Shown: positions 1-8,528 of the stretch, piece after piece
How positions within the stretch are numbered: the stretch's first letter is position 1
Layout of the letters: each line of letters begins with the position of its first letter
NCBI RefSeq assembly: GCF_021271205.1
Contig: NZ_JAIWKS010000006.1
Coordinates: 483,331-547,330 of the forward strand
Reading direction: 5' to 3'
Source: Pseudomonas uvaldensis
GTDB lineage: Bacteria; Pseudomonadota; Gammaproteobacteria; Pseudomonadales; Pseudomonadaceae
Length of the DNA: 64,000 bases
Notes under the pieces: model-generated
Told to the model about the DNA's origin: nothing
The model's database searches: none
Seen by the model: only the letters and a program-made list of their open reading frames with translations
Position numbers and translations under genes: made by a program

Positions 1-3000
1 GCGTTCGACTCGGCCGGCCTGGTGCTGTCGGCGGGAGCGCTCGCCGCCGGCTCCACGACCGCCGGAGCGGTTCTCGGGGGCGCGGCGGTGATCCTCGGCG
101 GGCTGGCGGTGGGACTGGCAGCCTTGGCCCAGGGATTTGCAAGCATTGCCGAGGAGGCCAGGCAGGTGGGGCTGTTTTTCGATGAGGTGACCAAGGCGCA
201 TCTGCAGGCCTATCGGTTTGATGCCCACGGCAAAACCTGGTTGCCGCGTCCCTCGTTGATCATCCAGACCTTGGATCTGGCCCGTGGCCGACTTCAGCTG
301 GACAGTCCCAGGCTGTATCCGTTACGGGATCATTTCGGTGTGCCGACCTTCGATCCTGACTACGAACGAGCGATCGACATCCGGCGAGAGCTGGGGCTGA
401 CGGATCGAGTCAGGTATATGCCGCCCGCCTCCGAGGCAATTGTGCTGCCTTGCGTGCCGCAAACCTGCTACCGCTATGAATACAAGGCGTTGCCATTCGC
501 CGGGTTGCGCCATGACACCGGATTCGACACGGCACGGCGCCTGGAGAAGAGGAAGGCCGATGGTGGATGGCTGTTCCTGTTTTCGTTCTATTCGTTCCCG
601 AGCGATTACATCCTCTACCGGATGGTCCCGGACTATCGGCCGACCGTGATCGACATCATGCTCGACGCTCAAGAGCGCTCACTGGTGGTGCCTGCTCTTC
701 CCGCCATCTGGCACGGAAAAATCAACTACCGGGTCCGTGGTGCCGGCGGACGTTGCAACTTATTGCTCAGTCCCGGCGCGAACCTGACGTTCGAGGCGTT
801 GAGGTTGCAGAAGTCGACCTGGGTGCTGGATGCTCCTTGGGCTCGCGAGAGTGAAGTCCGCTTGGAGGAACAGGCCAAGTTGTTCATTGGCGACATCGAG
901 GTGACGCTCACAGGGGACGGCCATCACGAAGTGCTGCTCCGGCTTACCGACAATCGGATACTCAGGGTTGAGCCGGTGACCGGCAGGCTCACCCTCATCG
1001 AGCAGGACATGCCATCGGGCGTGGATCGACAGGCCCTGCAAGCGCACCTGAAGGCTCTGGTTCAAGAACACCGCCTGGCGTTGCCTTACACACCGATCCA
1101 TCGCTACCTGATTCCGTTCGAGAAGCCGGATGAACCCCGGTACATCACCGCCTGGTACGACGCCAGGGAAGACCGCTTCCTGTATATCCGCAACGACCTG
1201 CCGGGCGCCGAGGATGCCTCGCTGGGCGCGGTGGCCGGCGGCTATGCCTACTTCTTCGAGCCGCAGAGCCTGCTGATCTGGCAAGTCGACGCGCTCACCG
1301 GGTTGTTGAGCCATCGCTATTGGCTTTGGGCCGCGAGCGAGACGGCGACTGTCATCAAGGTCGTCGAGGCGGACGCGCAGGGTGTGATTCATGTGGTGCA
1401 GGAGATCACCCGCAATGACCAGACAACCGAGCAACTGGTCTATGTGATCCATGAGGGACAGTTGCTGCTGAGTTCGGTAACGCGAGATCTGGACCCGACG
1501 CTGGAATCCATTTTCAGCGCCAGTGAGACGCTGGCCGACTGGACGCAGGTGCTGGGCAACGCTTATCCGGTTACGCCCTATGCCGGTCATGACGATACCT
1601 TCGTCACGGTCAACTGGCGCCCGGCACCGTTTGTTTCCGTTTGCTGGAAGATTGAAGAGTCACTACGGGACATGGCCTGGGTTCGCGGCAGCGACCAGTT
1701 GATCATCCGTCCCTCACCGGGACGCAATCGTTATCGTGGATGGTCGGACTCGATCAAGAACATGACGGACCTGACACTGCTTGCGCCAGCTGACGGCAGC
1801 GACGTATTTGTCATCTATGACAGGCTCAAACAAGAACTCTGTCGCAGGCAGCGCTCTCTGGTGGAGGGCAAAGGACAGTGGTCCAGCCGGTTCCATCGAC
1901 CGGACAAGCTGGAAAATGTCATTGCTGTCGAGGCTGGGTATCTGGCGCTGACTACTGATGGTTTGTTCTACAACCTGACGGATCGGGGAGACCTGGAGTT
2001 GGGAGGCGTGACTGAGTCCTGGTTCAAAGACCGGCCGCAGTGGTGGTCCGAACTGGCTTCACTGGCCCGGCGCAGCCCAGACGAGCGCCTGGCCCTTATC
2101 GGCTTGAGCAACTTCAATGGCGACGCGAAGCTGTGCGCCTGGTGCGTCGGGAGCCGGGTGTTGTTGGCCGAACCGGGTCATGGCAAGGAAGTGCGCTTGC
2201 TGGGAGTAACCCCGGATGGAGAGGCGGCCTGGTTGTTCGATATTTCGAGTGGAGAGGTCTATCGCCAGGGTTTTATCGACCCGCAGCGGCTGGCATCGGC
2301 CTTCGGAACAGGTTCACGATTATTGCAGGCTGATGCGCTACCCGTTGCGCAACGCGAATGGGCACCCTGGCAATTTGTCGAACTGACGGTCGAAGGGGCG
2401 GGGCTGCGTGGCGTGACATTCGAAGGCGTGGTGGTCTCGCTGCGGGATCGGGAGCCGGCGTTGATGACCGGTGTCACGCTTGAGTGGGTCGCCGCTCAGG
2501 GAGGACGCGAGCGCGAGGCGCTCAAGCGCCTGATGGACTATCCATCCCATAGTTCACTGCTGTCGGTGGAGGATCCTGAAAACCTGAAATGGTTCGTCAC
2601 TCAGAGCAAACGCATGATTCGTATCCCACGGACCGCGATTCCGGGATCCTTCGAGGTGCTTGGAACCCAGCGCGAAAGTAACGTATTGATCCATCAGAAC
2701 AGCAATGGACAACTGCTGACTTACCCGGGCATGGAGCTCGCGGGTTCCCTCAGCTACGTGCAGCGCGATGGCGAAGTCATGGTCGTCGAGGGGCAGATCG
2801 ATGACTTCCTGCCCCTGATGCCGGATGGTGTCACGACGCTGGTCCTGCGCATGGGGCGGGGGATGAAGAGCTTTCGGCTGTCGAAGGCGGCCTGGCTGAG
2901 GCTCGAGGCGGTCGTGCTCAACTGTCGGCATACCCTTGAAAGCACGGCGACAGGGCCCGGTAAGATGATCTGGGAGCTGGATGAGCCAGACAGGTTGCTG

Positions 3001-3249
3001 TTGAGTATTGTTGACGAGCATCTGGTGATCATAGACCCGGACAATGGTCACAGCATCATCTTCCGAGAGGCGTATGCCAGGGACATCAGCTTGCGGGGTG
3101 ACGTCGTGCTCAGCTTCAAGGGCCATGGAGATTATGCCGTTTCGAGGTTGATACAGCGGATGGACACCCGGCAGAACGCCCAGGGTGGCTTAACGCTGAA
3201 AGCGTTGCTGGGCGTTGCGGAAGTTGTGGAAAACAGCCTCGCGGATTAA
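1..3249 (+). CDS. Large toxin with TcdA/TcdB-like pore-forming region, 3' part (5' end outside window)
   Basis: The reading frame is open from base 1, so the 1082 residues seen are the C-terminal part of a longer protein; the ATG at 22 is internal. The first 50 or so residues are a Gly/Ala-rich hydrophobic stretch. The following 230 residues resemble the translocation region of clostridial toxins A and B: a block around LPFAGLR, aromatic-rich segments (FLFSFYSFPSDY), and a GAGG-x4-LLLS motif followed by a predicted all-beta region. The remaining ~800 residues look like beta-rich repeats and match nothing I can name. Pfam TcdA_TcdB_pore proteins occur widely in Pseudomonas, often with a C80 peptidase or enzymatic domain upstream, which would lie outside this window. 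Family placement is by motif memory; the target and toxic activity are unknown. Confidence 0.7.
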   Translation, partial: AFDSAGLVLSAGALAAGSTTAGAVLGGAAVILGGLAVGLAALAQGFASIAEEARQVGLFFDEVTKAHLQAYRFDAHGKTWLPRPSLIIQTLDLARGRLQLDSPRLYPLRDHFGVPTFDPDYERAIDIRRELGLTDRVRYMPPASEAIVLPCVPQTCYRYEYKALPFAGLRHDTGFDTARRLEKRKADGGWLFLFSFYSFPSDYILYRMVPDYRPTVIDIMLDAQERSLVVPALPAIWHGKINYRVRGAGGRCNLLLSPGANLTFEALRLQKSTWVLDAPWARESEVRLEEQAKLFIGDIEVTLTGDGHHEVLLRLTDNRILRVEPVTGRLTLIEQDMPSGVDRQALQAHLKALVQEHRLALPYTPIHRYLIPFEKPDEPRYITAWYDAREDRFLYIRNDLPGAEDASLGAVAGGYAYFFEPQSLLIWQVDALTGLLSHRYWLWAASETATVIKVVEADAQGVIHVVQEITRNDQTTEQLVYVIHEGQLLLSSVTRDLDPTLESIFSASETLADWTQVLGNAYPVTPYAGHDDTFVTVNWRPAPFVSVCWKIEESLRDMAWVRGSDQLIIRPSPGRNRYRGWSDSIKNMTDLTLLAPADGSDVFVIYDRLKQELCRRQRSLVEGKGQWSSRFHRPDKLENVIAVEAGYLALTTDGLFYNLTDRGDLELGGVTESWFKDRPQWWSELASLARRSPDERLALIGLSNFNGDAKLCAWCVGSRVLLAEPGHGKEVRLLGVTPDGEAAWLFDISSGEVYRQGFIDPQRLASAFGTGSRLLQADALPVAQREWAPWQFVELTVEGAGLRGVTFEGVVVSLRDREPALMTGVTLEWVAAQGGREREALKRLMDYPSHSSLLSVEDPENLKWFVTQSKRMIRIPRTAIPGSFEVLGTQRESNVLIHQNSNGQLLTYPGMELAGSLSYVQRDGEVMVVEGQIDDFLPLMPDGVTTLVLRMGRGMKSFRLSKAAWLRLEAVVLNCRHTLESTATGPGKMIWELDEPDRLLLSIVDEHLVIIDPDNGHSIIFREAYARDISLRGDVVLSFKGHGDYAVSRLIQRMDTRQNAQGGLTLKALLGVAEVVENSLAD

Positions 3250-3280
3250 GAGCAGCGAGCGGCTGACTCATTCACTGGGT

Positions 3281-3961
3281 TCATGAGGCGATTCTTCTCA
3301 GGTTGAATCGCCTCATGAACTGCTCGTTCAGTTTGTTTTTTATAAGTGCTCTTTTCCGGTCCAGTTCATTTCTGTCCAGTCGCAGAAAGGCTCGCTGTTG
3401 GACGACTGTGGCCGAACGTCTTTCCCAGTCCCAGAACAGAAATCGGTGCCTCTTTATAGCGACACTCAATTCTAATTTGTAGACGGCAATATTCAGGTTG
3501 TTCTGTGCATCGTAGCGGGCAGGGATAATCTGAAAAATCTCGCCTTCGCTGGTTTCTCTGTCGAAAGACAGCATTGCGGGGGGATCGGTTCTTAATGCGT
3601 CGAGGGTATCGATCATCGCATTCGCTTGCCGTGAATCTCTCATGGCTTGGGCGCTCTGGACCAGGAAATCGGCCACGGAGCCCGACACGATGTGTTGTGT
3701 ACGGGTAAGGATGGAGTCGCCATATATCGACCAGCCGAGGAAATTCAAGGTGCGGGCGTATTCTTCGAACCAGCCTCTGGACTCGGTGTAGCGGTTATGA
3801 CCCAGATCAGCCGATCGAGTGGCGATGTTGTGGCAGTCGGCGATGTCGTTATGGTCTTGCAGGGCAAGGGTTCCGATATAAGAGAACAGATTGGGGCCTG
3901 TGATCAGTCCGGTCAGTGCTTCGTTGTTCAAGGGTAAGTCTCCGTCGTGGTTGTTATGCAT
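3281..3961 (-). CDS. Uncharacterised protein, paralogue of the divergent 4145-4984 product
   Basis: A 226-residue soluble protein with no signal peptide or membrane helix. I do not recognise a named family. It shares an organisation with the product of the divergent gene at 4145: an N-terminal helical part, a W-F-E-E-Y-A-R-x-L-x2-LG block at residues 64-76, a D-PP-x-L-x-F segment, an LF-x2-W motif and a basic C-terminus ending near RRFNLRR. The ATG at 3961 has no clear ribosome binding site. A TTG at 3931 preceded by GGAGA is a plausible alternative start and would give 216 residues. The gene converges on the large toxin with a 31-bp gap. The local AT-rich promoter region and the toxin neighbour suggest an accessory locus; a role in toxin function is inference only. 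Confidence 0.7.
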   Translation of the reverse strand: MHNNHDGDLPLNNEALTGLITGPNLFSYIGTLALQDHNDIADCHNIATRSADLGHNRYTESRGWFEEYARTLNFLGWSIYGDSILTRTQHIVSGSVADFLVQSAQAMRDSRQANAMIDTLDALRTDPPAMLSFDRETSEGEIFQIIPARYDAQNNLNIAVYKLELSVAIKRHRFLFWDWERRSATVVQQRAFLRLDRNELDRKRALIKNKLNEQFMRRFNLRRIAS

Positions 3962-4144
3962 AAATACAACGGTGAGCGGAGAGTGTGTATATGGGTGATC
4001 GTCTAAATTAAAACCGGATATTTTATCGTGGGGATAAAGCCAAGGTTACATATGCTGTAATGGGGTTTTGTTGTGGTTTCTCCGAATAATAAATTAGATT
4101 GTTGTTGTCCGCGGGAGCGGTCATTAATTAACAAAGGAAGTTAT
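3962..4144. promoter_or_regulatory. AT-rich divergent promoter region
   Basis: This 183-bp gap between the two paralogous genes is much richer in A/T than its surroundings (runs such as TAAATTAAAACC, ATAATAAATTAG and TTAATTAAC). It must carry both promoters. I cannot fix individual -35/-10 boxes. AT-rich gaps of this kind are common targets of MvaT-type silencing, which would fit an accessory toxin locus, but that is inference. Confidence 0.4.
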
Positions 4145-4984
4145 ATGAAAGCGTTTGAAAGTGAAGTTAGTGTTGCCCAGAGTATCGAGTTGATCGGCGC
4201 CCGTATCAACAGGCGCAAGGCTCTGACCTCCACCATGACCACCACCACCACCACCAGTCGGCGCGTGCGTCGATCCGCCGAACTGACTGACAGCCCGACC
4301 AGGGACCTGGATGCACTGATGCTGGGGGATGCCTTGTTGGGCTATGGCAACAACATGTCGCTCACCAACATGGCGATTATGGAAAACCTCATGACCATGG
4401 CAATCATGGAGGCCAACTTCGAGGTGCCTGGCGGCAAGAACACCCTGGCGTGGTACGACTCGTTTATCCGCTGCCTCCATGACCTGGGCTGTTTTGTGGC
4501 CGATGACGGCTATACCCGTTACTCCGAGAGTTCCCAGCGTGTGGACATGGACTTCGTGATCAGCGATATCGTCAAAGGAATCATCGATGGGGTGAAGGCC
4601 AGCGTTCCGGCGGCAGCGGTGCTGGGCGCCGTGGTGAATACCACGATCGACGGTCTGAAGCAGGATCAGCCCACCCTCAATTTGTTCAACAGCCAGGTCA
4701 AGACGCCCGAGGGAGCGCGTCTGTCAGTCATTCCCTGCGAACAATTGGCCAACGGCATCCTGATTGCGTCGTCCGCTTCGATCAGGCAGACCGGATCTTC
4801 GAATAACGGCGGCGTTCTGTTTGTGAACTGGCAATCTTCGGCACGGGAAATTTTCCGTGGCAAATCCTACGTGACCTTCAATCCGGCGCGTTATGAAGAC
4901 TTCCGCCAGGACATCGAAGAGTACTTGGGAGAGCACCGTAGGGAAGTCCTGAAAAAACGATTCAATCGTCGCCGGCAGGCCTGA
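4145..4984 (+). CDS. Uncharacterised protein, paralogue of the divergent 3281-3961 product
   Basis: A 279-residue protein. The ATG at 4145 is chosen because AAAGGAAG lies just upstream (4133-4140); the in-frame ATG at 4073 has no such site. Near the N-terminus is a threonine run (residues 32-37) encoded by six ACC repeats. The middle is methionine-rich (residues 75-90), followed by W-Y-D-S-F-I-R-x-L-x2-LG at 103-115, which aligns with the block in the divergent neighbour. Both proteins then share a D-x-P-x-L segment, an LF-x2-W motif and a basic tail (KKRFNRRR here). Both therefore appear to derive from one ancestor. Function unknown. The end lies 14 bp from the end of marC on the other strand. 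Confidence 0.75.
   Translation: MKAFESEVSVAQSIELIGARINRRKALTSTMTTTTTTSRRVRRSAELTDSPTRDLDALMLGDALLGYGNNMSLTNMAIMENLMTMAIMEANFEVPGGKNTLAWYDSFIRCLHDLGCFVADDGYTRYSESSQRVDMDFVISDIVKGIIDGVKASVPAAAVLGAVVNTTIDGLKQDQPTLNLFNSQVKTPEGARLSVIPCEQLANGILIASSASIRQTGSSNNGGVLFVNWQSSAREIFRGKSYVTFNPARYEDFRQDIEEYLGEHRREVLKKRFNRRRQA
4238..4255 (+). repeat. (ACC)6 trinucleotide repeat inside a coding region
   Basis: Six consecutive ACC triplets encode Thr-Thr-Thr-Thr-Thr-Thr. Gain or loss of a unit would keep frame, so only the length of the threonine run would vary. Confidence 0.8.
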
Positions 4985-4998
4985 AGGGAATCGTCGCG

Positions 4999-5595
4999 CT
5001 AAGGCACCAGGTAGCCTCTCACCCCGGTGAAGATAATCTGCGCGGCCAACGCACAGACGAACAACCCCATCAGGCGACTGACGATCTGCAAGCCCTGGTC
5101 CCCGAGGATCCGCTCGATGCGGCTGGACAGGTAGAGCACCACGCCGACCGTGAAGCTGGCCAGGGCGATGCTGATGATAGCCATGAGTTTGTCGTCCCAG
5201 TGCGGCTGGCTCACGCCCATTACCAGCAAGGCGCCGATGGTGCCGGGGCCGACGGTCAAGGGAATGGTCAGCGGGACGATAGTCACGTCCTGCTGAACAT
5301 TATCGGTCTGTACGGCCGACTTGCCTTGGGCCATGCCCAGCGCCGAAATGAACAGCACGCTGCCGGCACCGATGCGGAACGCATCCACGGTGATACCGAA
5401 CACACTGAAAATCACCCGCCCGAACAAATACAGCAAGACGCTGGAAACCAGCGTCGCGATCGCGACCTTCCAGGCCAGGCGCCGTTGTTCCTTGCGTGAA
5501 TAACCGCGGGTCAGGCCGATAAAACAAGACAACACGAAGAACGGGCTATAGAGCACCAGCATCTTCAGATAAACGCTGAACAGCACATGGAGCAT
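4999..5595 (-). CDS. MarC family integral membrane protein
   Basis: A 198-residue inner-membrane protein with about six hydrophobic helices, the usual size of the MarC/UPF0056 family. Typical features are the N-terminal FSVYLKMLVLYSPFFVLSCF helix, the RIGAGSVLFISALGM segment, and a VPLTIPLTVGPGTIGALLV signature after a short hydrophilic loop. The family was once linked to multiple antibiotic resistance, but its true function is unknown. It is a stand-alone gene ending 14 bp from the end of the upstream convergent gene, with retS beginning its 3' end about 60 bp further on. Confidence 0.88.
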   Translation of the reverse strand: MLHVLFSVYLKMLVLYSPFFVLSCFIGLTRGYSRKEQRRLAWKVAIATLVSSVLLYLFGRVIFSVFGITVDAFRIGAGSVLFISALGMAQGKSAVQTDNVQQDVTIVPLTIPLTVGPGTIGALLVMGVSQPHWDDKLMAIISIALASFTVGVVLYLSSRIERILGDQGLQIVSRLMGLFVCALAAQIIFTGVRGYLVP

Positions 5596-5657
5596 GGTCG
5601 AGGCTCAAGGCGGAGGAGGACGACGGGAGTCTATCAGGCGATGTGACGTCTGTCGGC

Positions 5658-8429
5658 TCAGGACGTTTGCGCGGTGCGGTTCTGCTGCTCGCGTTGGGCG
5701 ACCCAATGTTCGATCAACTCCCGCAACTGCGACAGCTCTACCGGCTTGGCCATATGACCATCCATTCCCGCCTGGCGTGCCCGCTCCTTGTGCTCGGCCA
5801 GGATATGCGCGGTCAAGGCGACCACGGGCGTGCGGGTCCGCTGGTTGCCCATTTCCCAGGCACGCAGTTGCTGGGTTGCGGAGAAGCCGTCGAGGATCGG
5901 CATCTCGCAGTCCATCAGGACCAGGTCGTAGCGACGTTCCTTCATGGCCTTGAGAGCTTCTTCGCCGTTGCTGGCGGTGTCGGGTTGCAGGTTGAGCTTG
6001 CCGAGCATGCCACGGATAACCTTGGTGGAAATGCTGTTGTCCTCGGCCACCAGGATGCGAAAGTCGCTGGGGACTTTAACCGGTGCGGTAGGGCCTGCAT
6101 TCGATGGCAAGCTGGGGCCATGCCCCCTGTTGCGCTGGTTAAGCTCGTCGGCCAGTGTGGTCTTGAGGGTATAGCCGGCGACCGGTTTGGCGAGAATGCG
6201 CTTGATCCCGCTGTTGCGCGCCACGATCTTGCTCGGTGCGTTACTGATGCCGGTGAGCATGATCAACAGGATGTCGTGGTTCAGGCTGGGGTCTTCCTTG
6301 ATCTTGGCCGCCAGTTGCATGCCGGTCATGCCGGGCATGTTCTGGTCCAGCAGGACCACGTCGAAATAATCGCGCAAGTGCGCCTTGGTGCGCAGCAGCG
6401 CCAGCGCTTCCTTGCCCGAAGGCACCGCGCTGACGTTCAGGCCCCATGCGCTGCACTGCTGCACCAAAACCTTGCGGCAGGTTTCGTTGTCATCGACGAC
6501 CAGCACTCGTGCTCCTTGCAGCGGGCTATCGAGGTCGGAGGTCGGATGCTCGAGGCGATCAGGATCCAGCGGCAGGGTCAGCCATAAGGTGCTGCCCTGC
6601 TGGCCGCTTTTGATGCCGAATTCGCCGTGCATCAGCATGATCAGCTGACGGGCGATGACCAGCCCCAGATTGCCGCCCAGGCGCGTGGCCGAGAGGAAGT
6701 TCTTGCTGTGTAACTCGGCGTGCATCAGCGTATCGCGTTCCTCGGCGTCCATGGGCGACCCGTTGTCCTGCACAGCGATGCGCAGGCGCGGCTGGTTGCT
6801 GCGCTCGTCGAGGGCCACGACGATCAGGACTTCGCCTTCGTCGGTTTTCTTCAGGGCATTTTCCAGCAGGCTCAGCAACGCCTGGCGCAGCCGCGTCGGG
6901 TCGCCGCTGATGACCCGCGGCACCTGGGGCTGGATGAAGCTGATCAGTTCCACGTTCTGCTGTTCGGCCTTGGCGCGGAAGATGCTCAGGCAATCCTCGA
7001 TCAAGGCGTTGAGGTCGAACTGTACGTCGTCCAGTTCGATCTGGCCGGACTCTAGCCGAGAGATATCGAGGATCTCGTTGATGAGGGTCAGCAATTCGTT
7101 GCCGGCGCTGTGAATGGTCTGCACGTAGTCGCGCTGCTTGACCGACAGGGGCGTGCCCAACAGCAGTTCGGTCATGCCCAGTACGCCGTTCATCGGGGTA
7201 CGGATCTCATGACTGATCTTGGCCAGGAACTCCGCCTTGGCATTGATCTCGGCATTGCTCGCCGCCAGGTCGCGGCTGATGCTGAAGCGGCTCTCGTTGA
7301 TCGAACGCTGGAGTTCGCCCAAGGCTACGCTCATCAGCAGGCCGCTGATGCAGATGAAAACCATCAACGTGACGATCAGGCCTTGGGGCGCAACTTCCGT
7401 AAGGCCTTGCAAGGCCGGCAGGATAATCAGCGTGCCCAGGTTGAAAACCACCATGGCCGCGACGAACAGCCGGGCCGGGCGATAGCCCTTCTGCCAGTGC
7501 CAGGCACTGACGAACAACATGCTCAGGCCGGCCAGGGCCACCAGCGCATAGGTCATGATGTTGAGCGGCAGCGTGTTGACGAACAGCAGCAACAGGCAGC
7601 ACAGCATGATGAACACGATGTCCCCCAGCAGCAACCGGTTCAGCGGGTGCGGCCCCAGGGGGGCGAAAAAACGGTAGGCGAACATCAGGCCGCAGGGCGC
7701 GGTCAACAGCAGGGCCAGGTAAGCGCCCGGTGTCTGCACCGCTGGCCAGTCCGGCAGCCAGCCCCCGGCCAGGTTCAGCAGCAGTACCAGGCTCAACATC
7801 AACAGCCCCTCGCACGCTGCCAGCCACAGGCAACTGCGCGAGCGGGTATAGGCGTAGCGGGTGAGGTTGTGCAGGATCAGCATGGCGATGCAGCCGAACA
7901 ATAGCCCGTAGATCAGGGTCTGGTTCTGATCGGCGGCGGCCATGATCGCGGGTTGCAGGGTGATGTACGGGCGCAGTTCGTGTCGGGACGCCAGCCTCAG
8001 GTAGACGTCCAGCGGCTTGTCGCTACGAGGCAGGGCCAGCATGAAATCGCTGCTGGGCACGGAAGATTCGGTGCGAGGCTGGGCATTGCCGCCGATCTGT
8101 TGGTCGATCAGTGCGTCGCCGTCCAGCACATAGAGGTTGAGGCGCGACAGGTCGGGGGCGAAGATGCGCAGGATCTGTTCATGATTGTCGGGTGCCAGCC
8201 GGAAACGCACCCATAGCGCGCCCCCCGGTTCGGCCGCCCTGAGGCGGTCCAGATCGATGGGGCTGAATTGATTGGTGTAGCGGGCGGAGCGGATGTCGCT
8301 CAGCTTCAGGTCGCCCTGTTCGTCGAGCAATGCCGCCCAGCCACTGCCTGGCGCGGCCTGGGCCGGGAGCATGCAGAGCAGTGTCAGCAGGGTGACGGTA
8401 AAGCCTATGGCAATCCTGAGCCAGCGCAC
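5658..8429 (-). CDS. retS: Hybrid sensor kinase RetS
   Basis: A 923-residue hybrid kinase. Order: signal peptide (1-25), periplasmic 7TMR-DISMED2 domain (about 40-160), seven-helix 7TMR-DISM block (about 170-375), HisKA with the phospho-acceptor histidine in ISHEIRTPMN (His407), HATPase domain, then two receiver domains (VVDDNE and VAEDNS with conserved acidic residues). The ATPase G1 box reads DNGS rather than D-x-G-x-G and the G2 box is GGNLGL, so catalytic ATP binding looks degenerate. In P. aeruginosa, RetS sits beside purD exactly as here and works by forming heterodimers with GacS, lowering GacA output and small RNAs RsmY/RsmZ. It thus holds back biofilm, type VI secretion and secondary metabolism. 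Identification rests on domain order plus synteny. Confidence 0.92.
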   Translation of the reverse strand: MRWLRIAIGFTVTLLTLLCMLPAQAAPGSGWAALLDEQGDLKLSDIRSARYTNQFSPIDLDRLRAAEPGGALWVRFRLAPDNHEQILRIFAPDLSRLNLYVLDGDALIDQQIGGNAQPRTESSVPSSDFMLALPRSDKPLDVYLRLASRHELRPYITLQPAIMAAADQNQTLIYGLLFGCIAMLILHNLTRYAYTRSRSCLWLAACEGLLMLSLVLLLNLAGGWLPDWPAVQTPGAYLALLLTAPCGLMFAYRFFAPLGPHPLNRLLLGDIVFIMLCCLLLLFVNTLPLNIMTYALVALAGLSMLFVSAWHWQKGYRPARLFVAAMVVFNLGTLIILPALQGLTEVAPQGLIVTLMVFICISGLLMSVALGELQRSINESRFSISRDLAASNAEINAKAEFLAKISHEIRTPMNGVLGMTELLLGTPLSVKQRDYVQTIHSAGNELLTLINEILDISRLESGQIELDDVQFDLNALIEDCLSIFRAKAEQQNVELISFIQPQVPRVISGDPTRLRQALLSLLENALKKTDEGEVLIVVALDERSNQPRLRIAVQDNGSPMDAEERDTLMHAELHSKNFLSATRLGGNLGLVIARQLIMLMHGEFGIKSGQQGSTLWLTLPLDPDRLEHPTSDLDSPLQGARVLVVDDNETCRKVLVQQCSAWGLNVSAVPSGKEALALLRTKAHLRDYFDVVLLDQNMPGMTGMQLAAKIKEDPSLNHDILLIMLTGISNAPSKIVARNSGIKRILAKPVAGYTLKTTLADELNQRNRGHGPSLPSNAGPTAPVKVPSDFRILVAEDNSISTKVIRGMLGKLNLQPDTASNGEEALKAMKERRYDLVLMDCEMPILDGFSATQQLRAWEMGNQRTRTPVVALTAHILAEHKERARQAGMDGHMAKPVELSQLRELIEHWVAQREQQNRTAQTS

Positions 8430-8528
8430 GGCGAAATCCCTTCAAAGGTTGAGGCCAGATTATAACTATGCGCGGTGCCCCGGCAGACAGGCAAGGGCCA
8501 CACGCCCCTGCCTGGCTGAAAGGCCGGG

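Noticed and set aside
3281..4984. Toxin-antitoxin pair
   Set aside because: The genes are divergent and related to each other, and neither resembles a known toxin or antitoxin.
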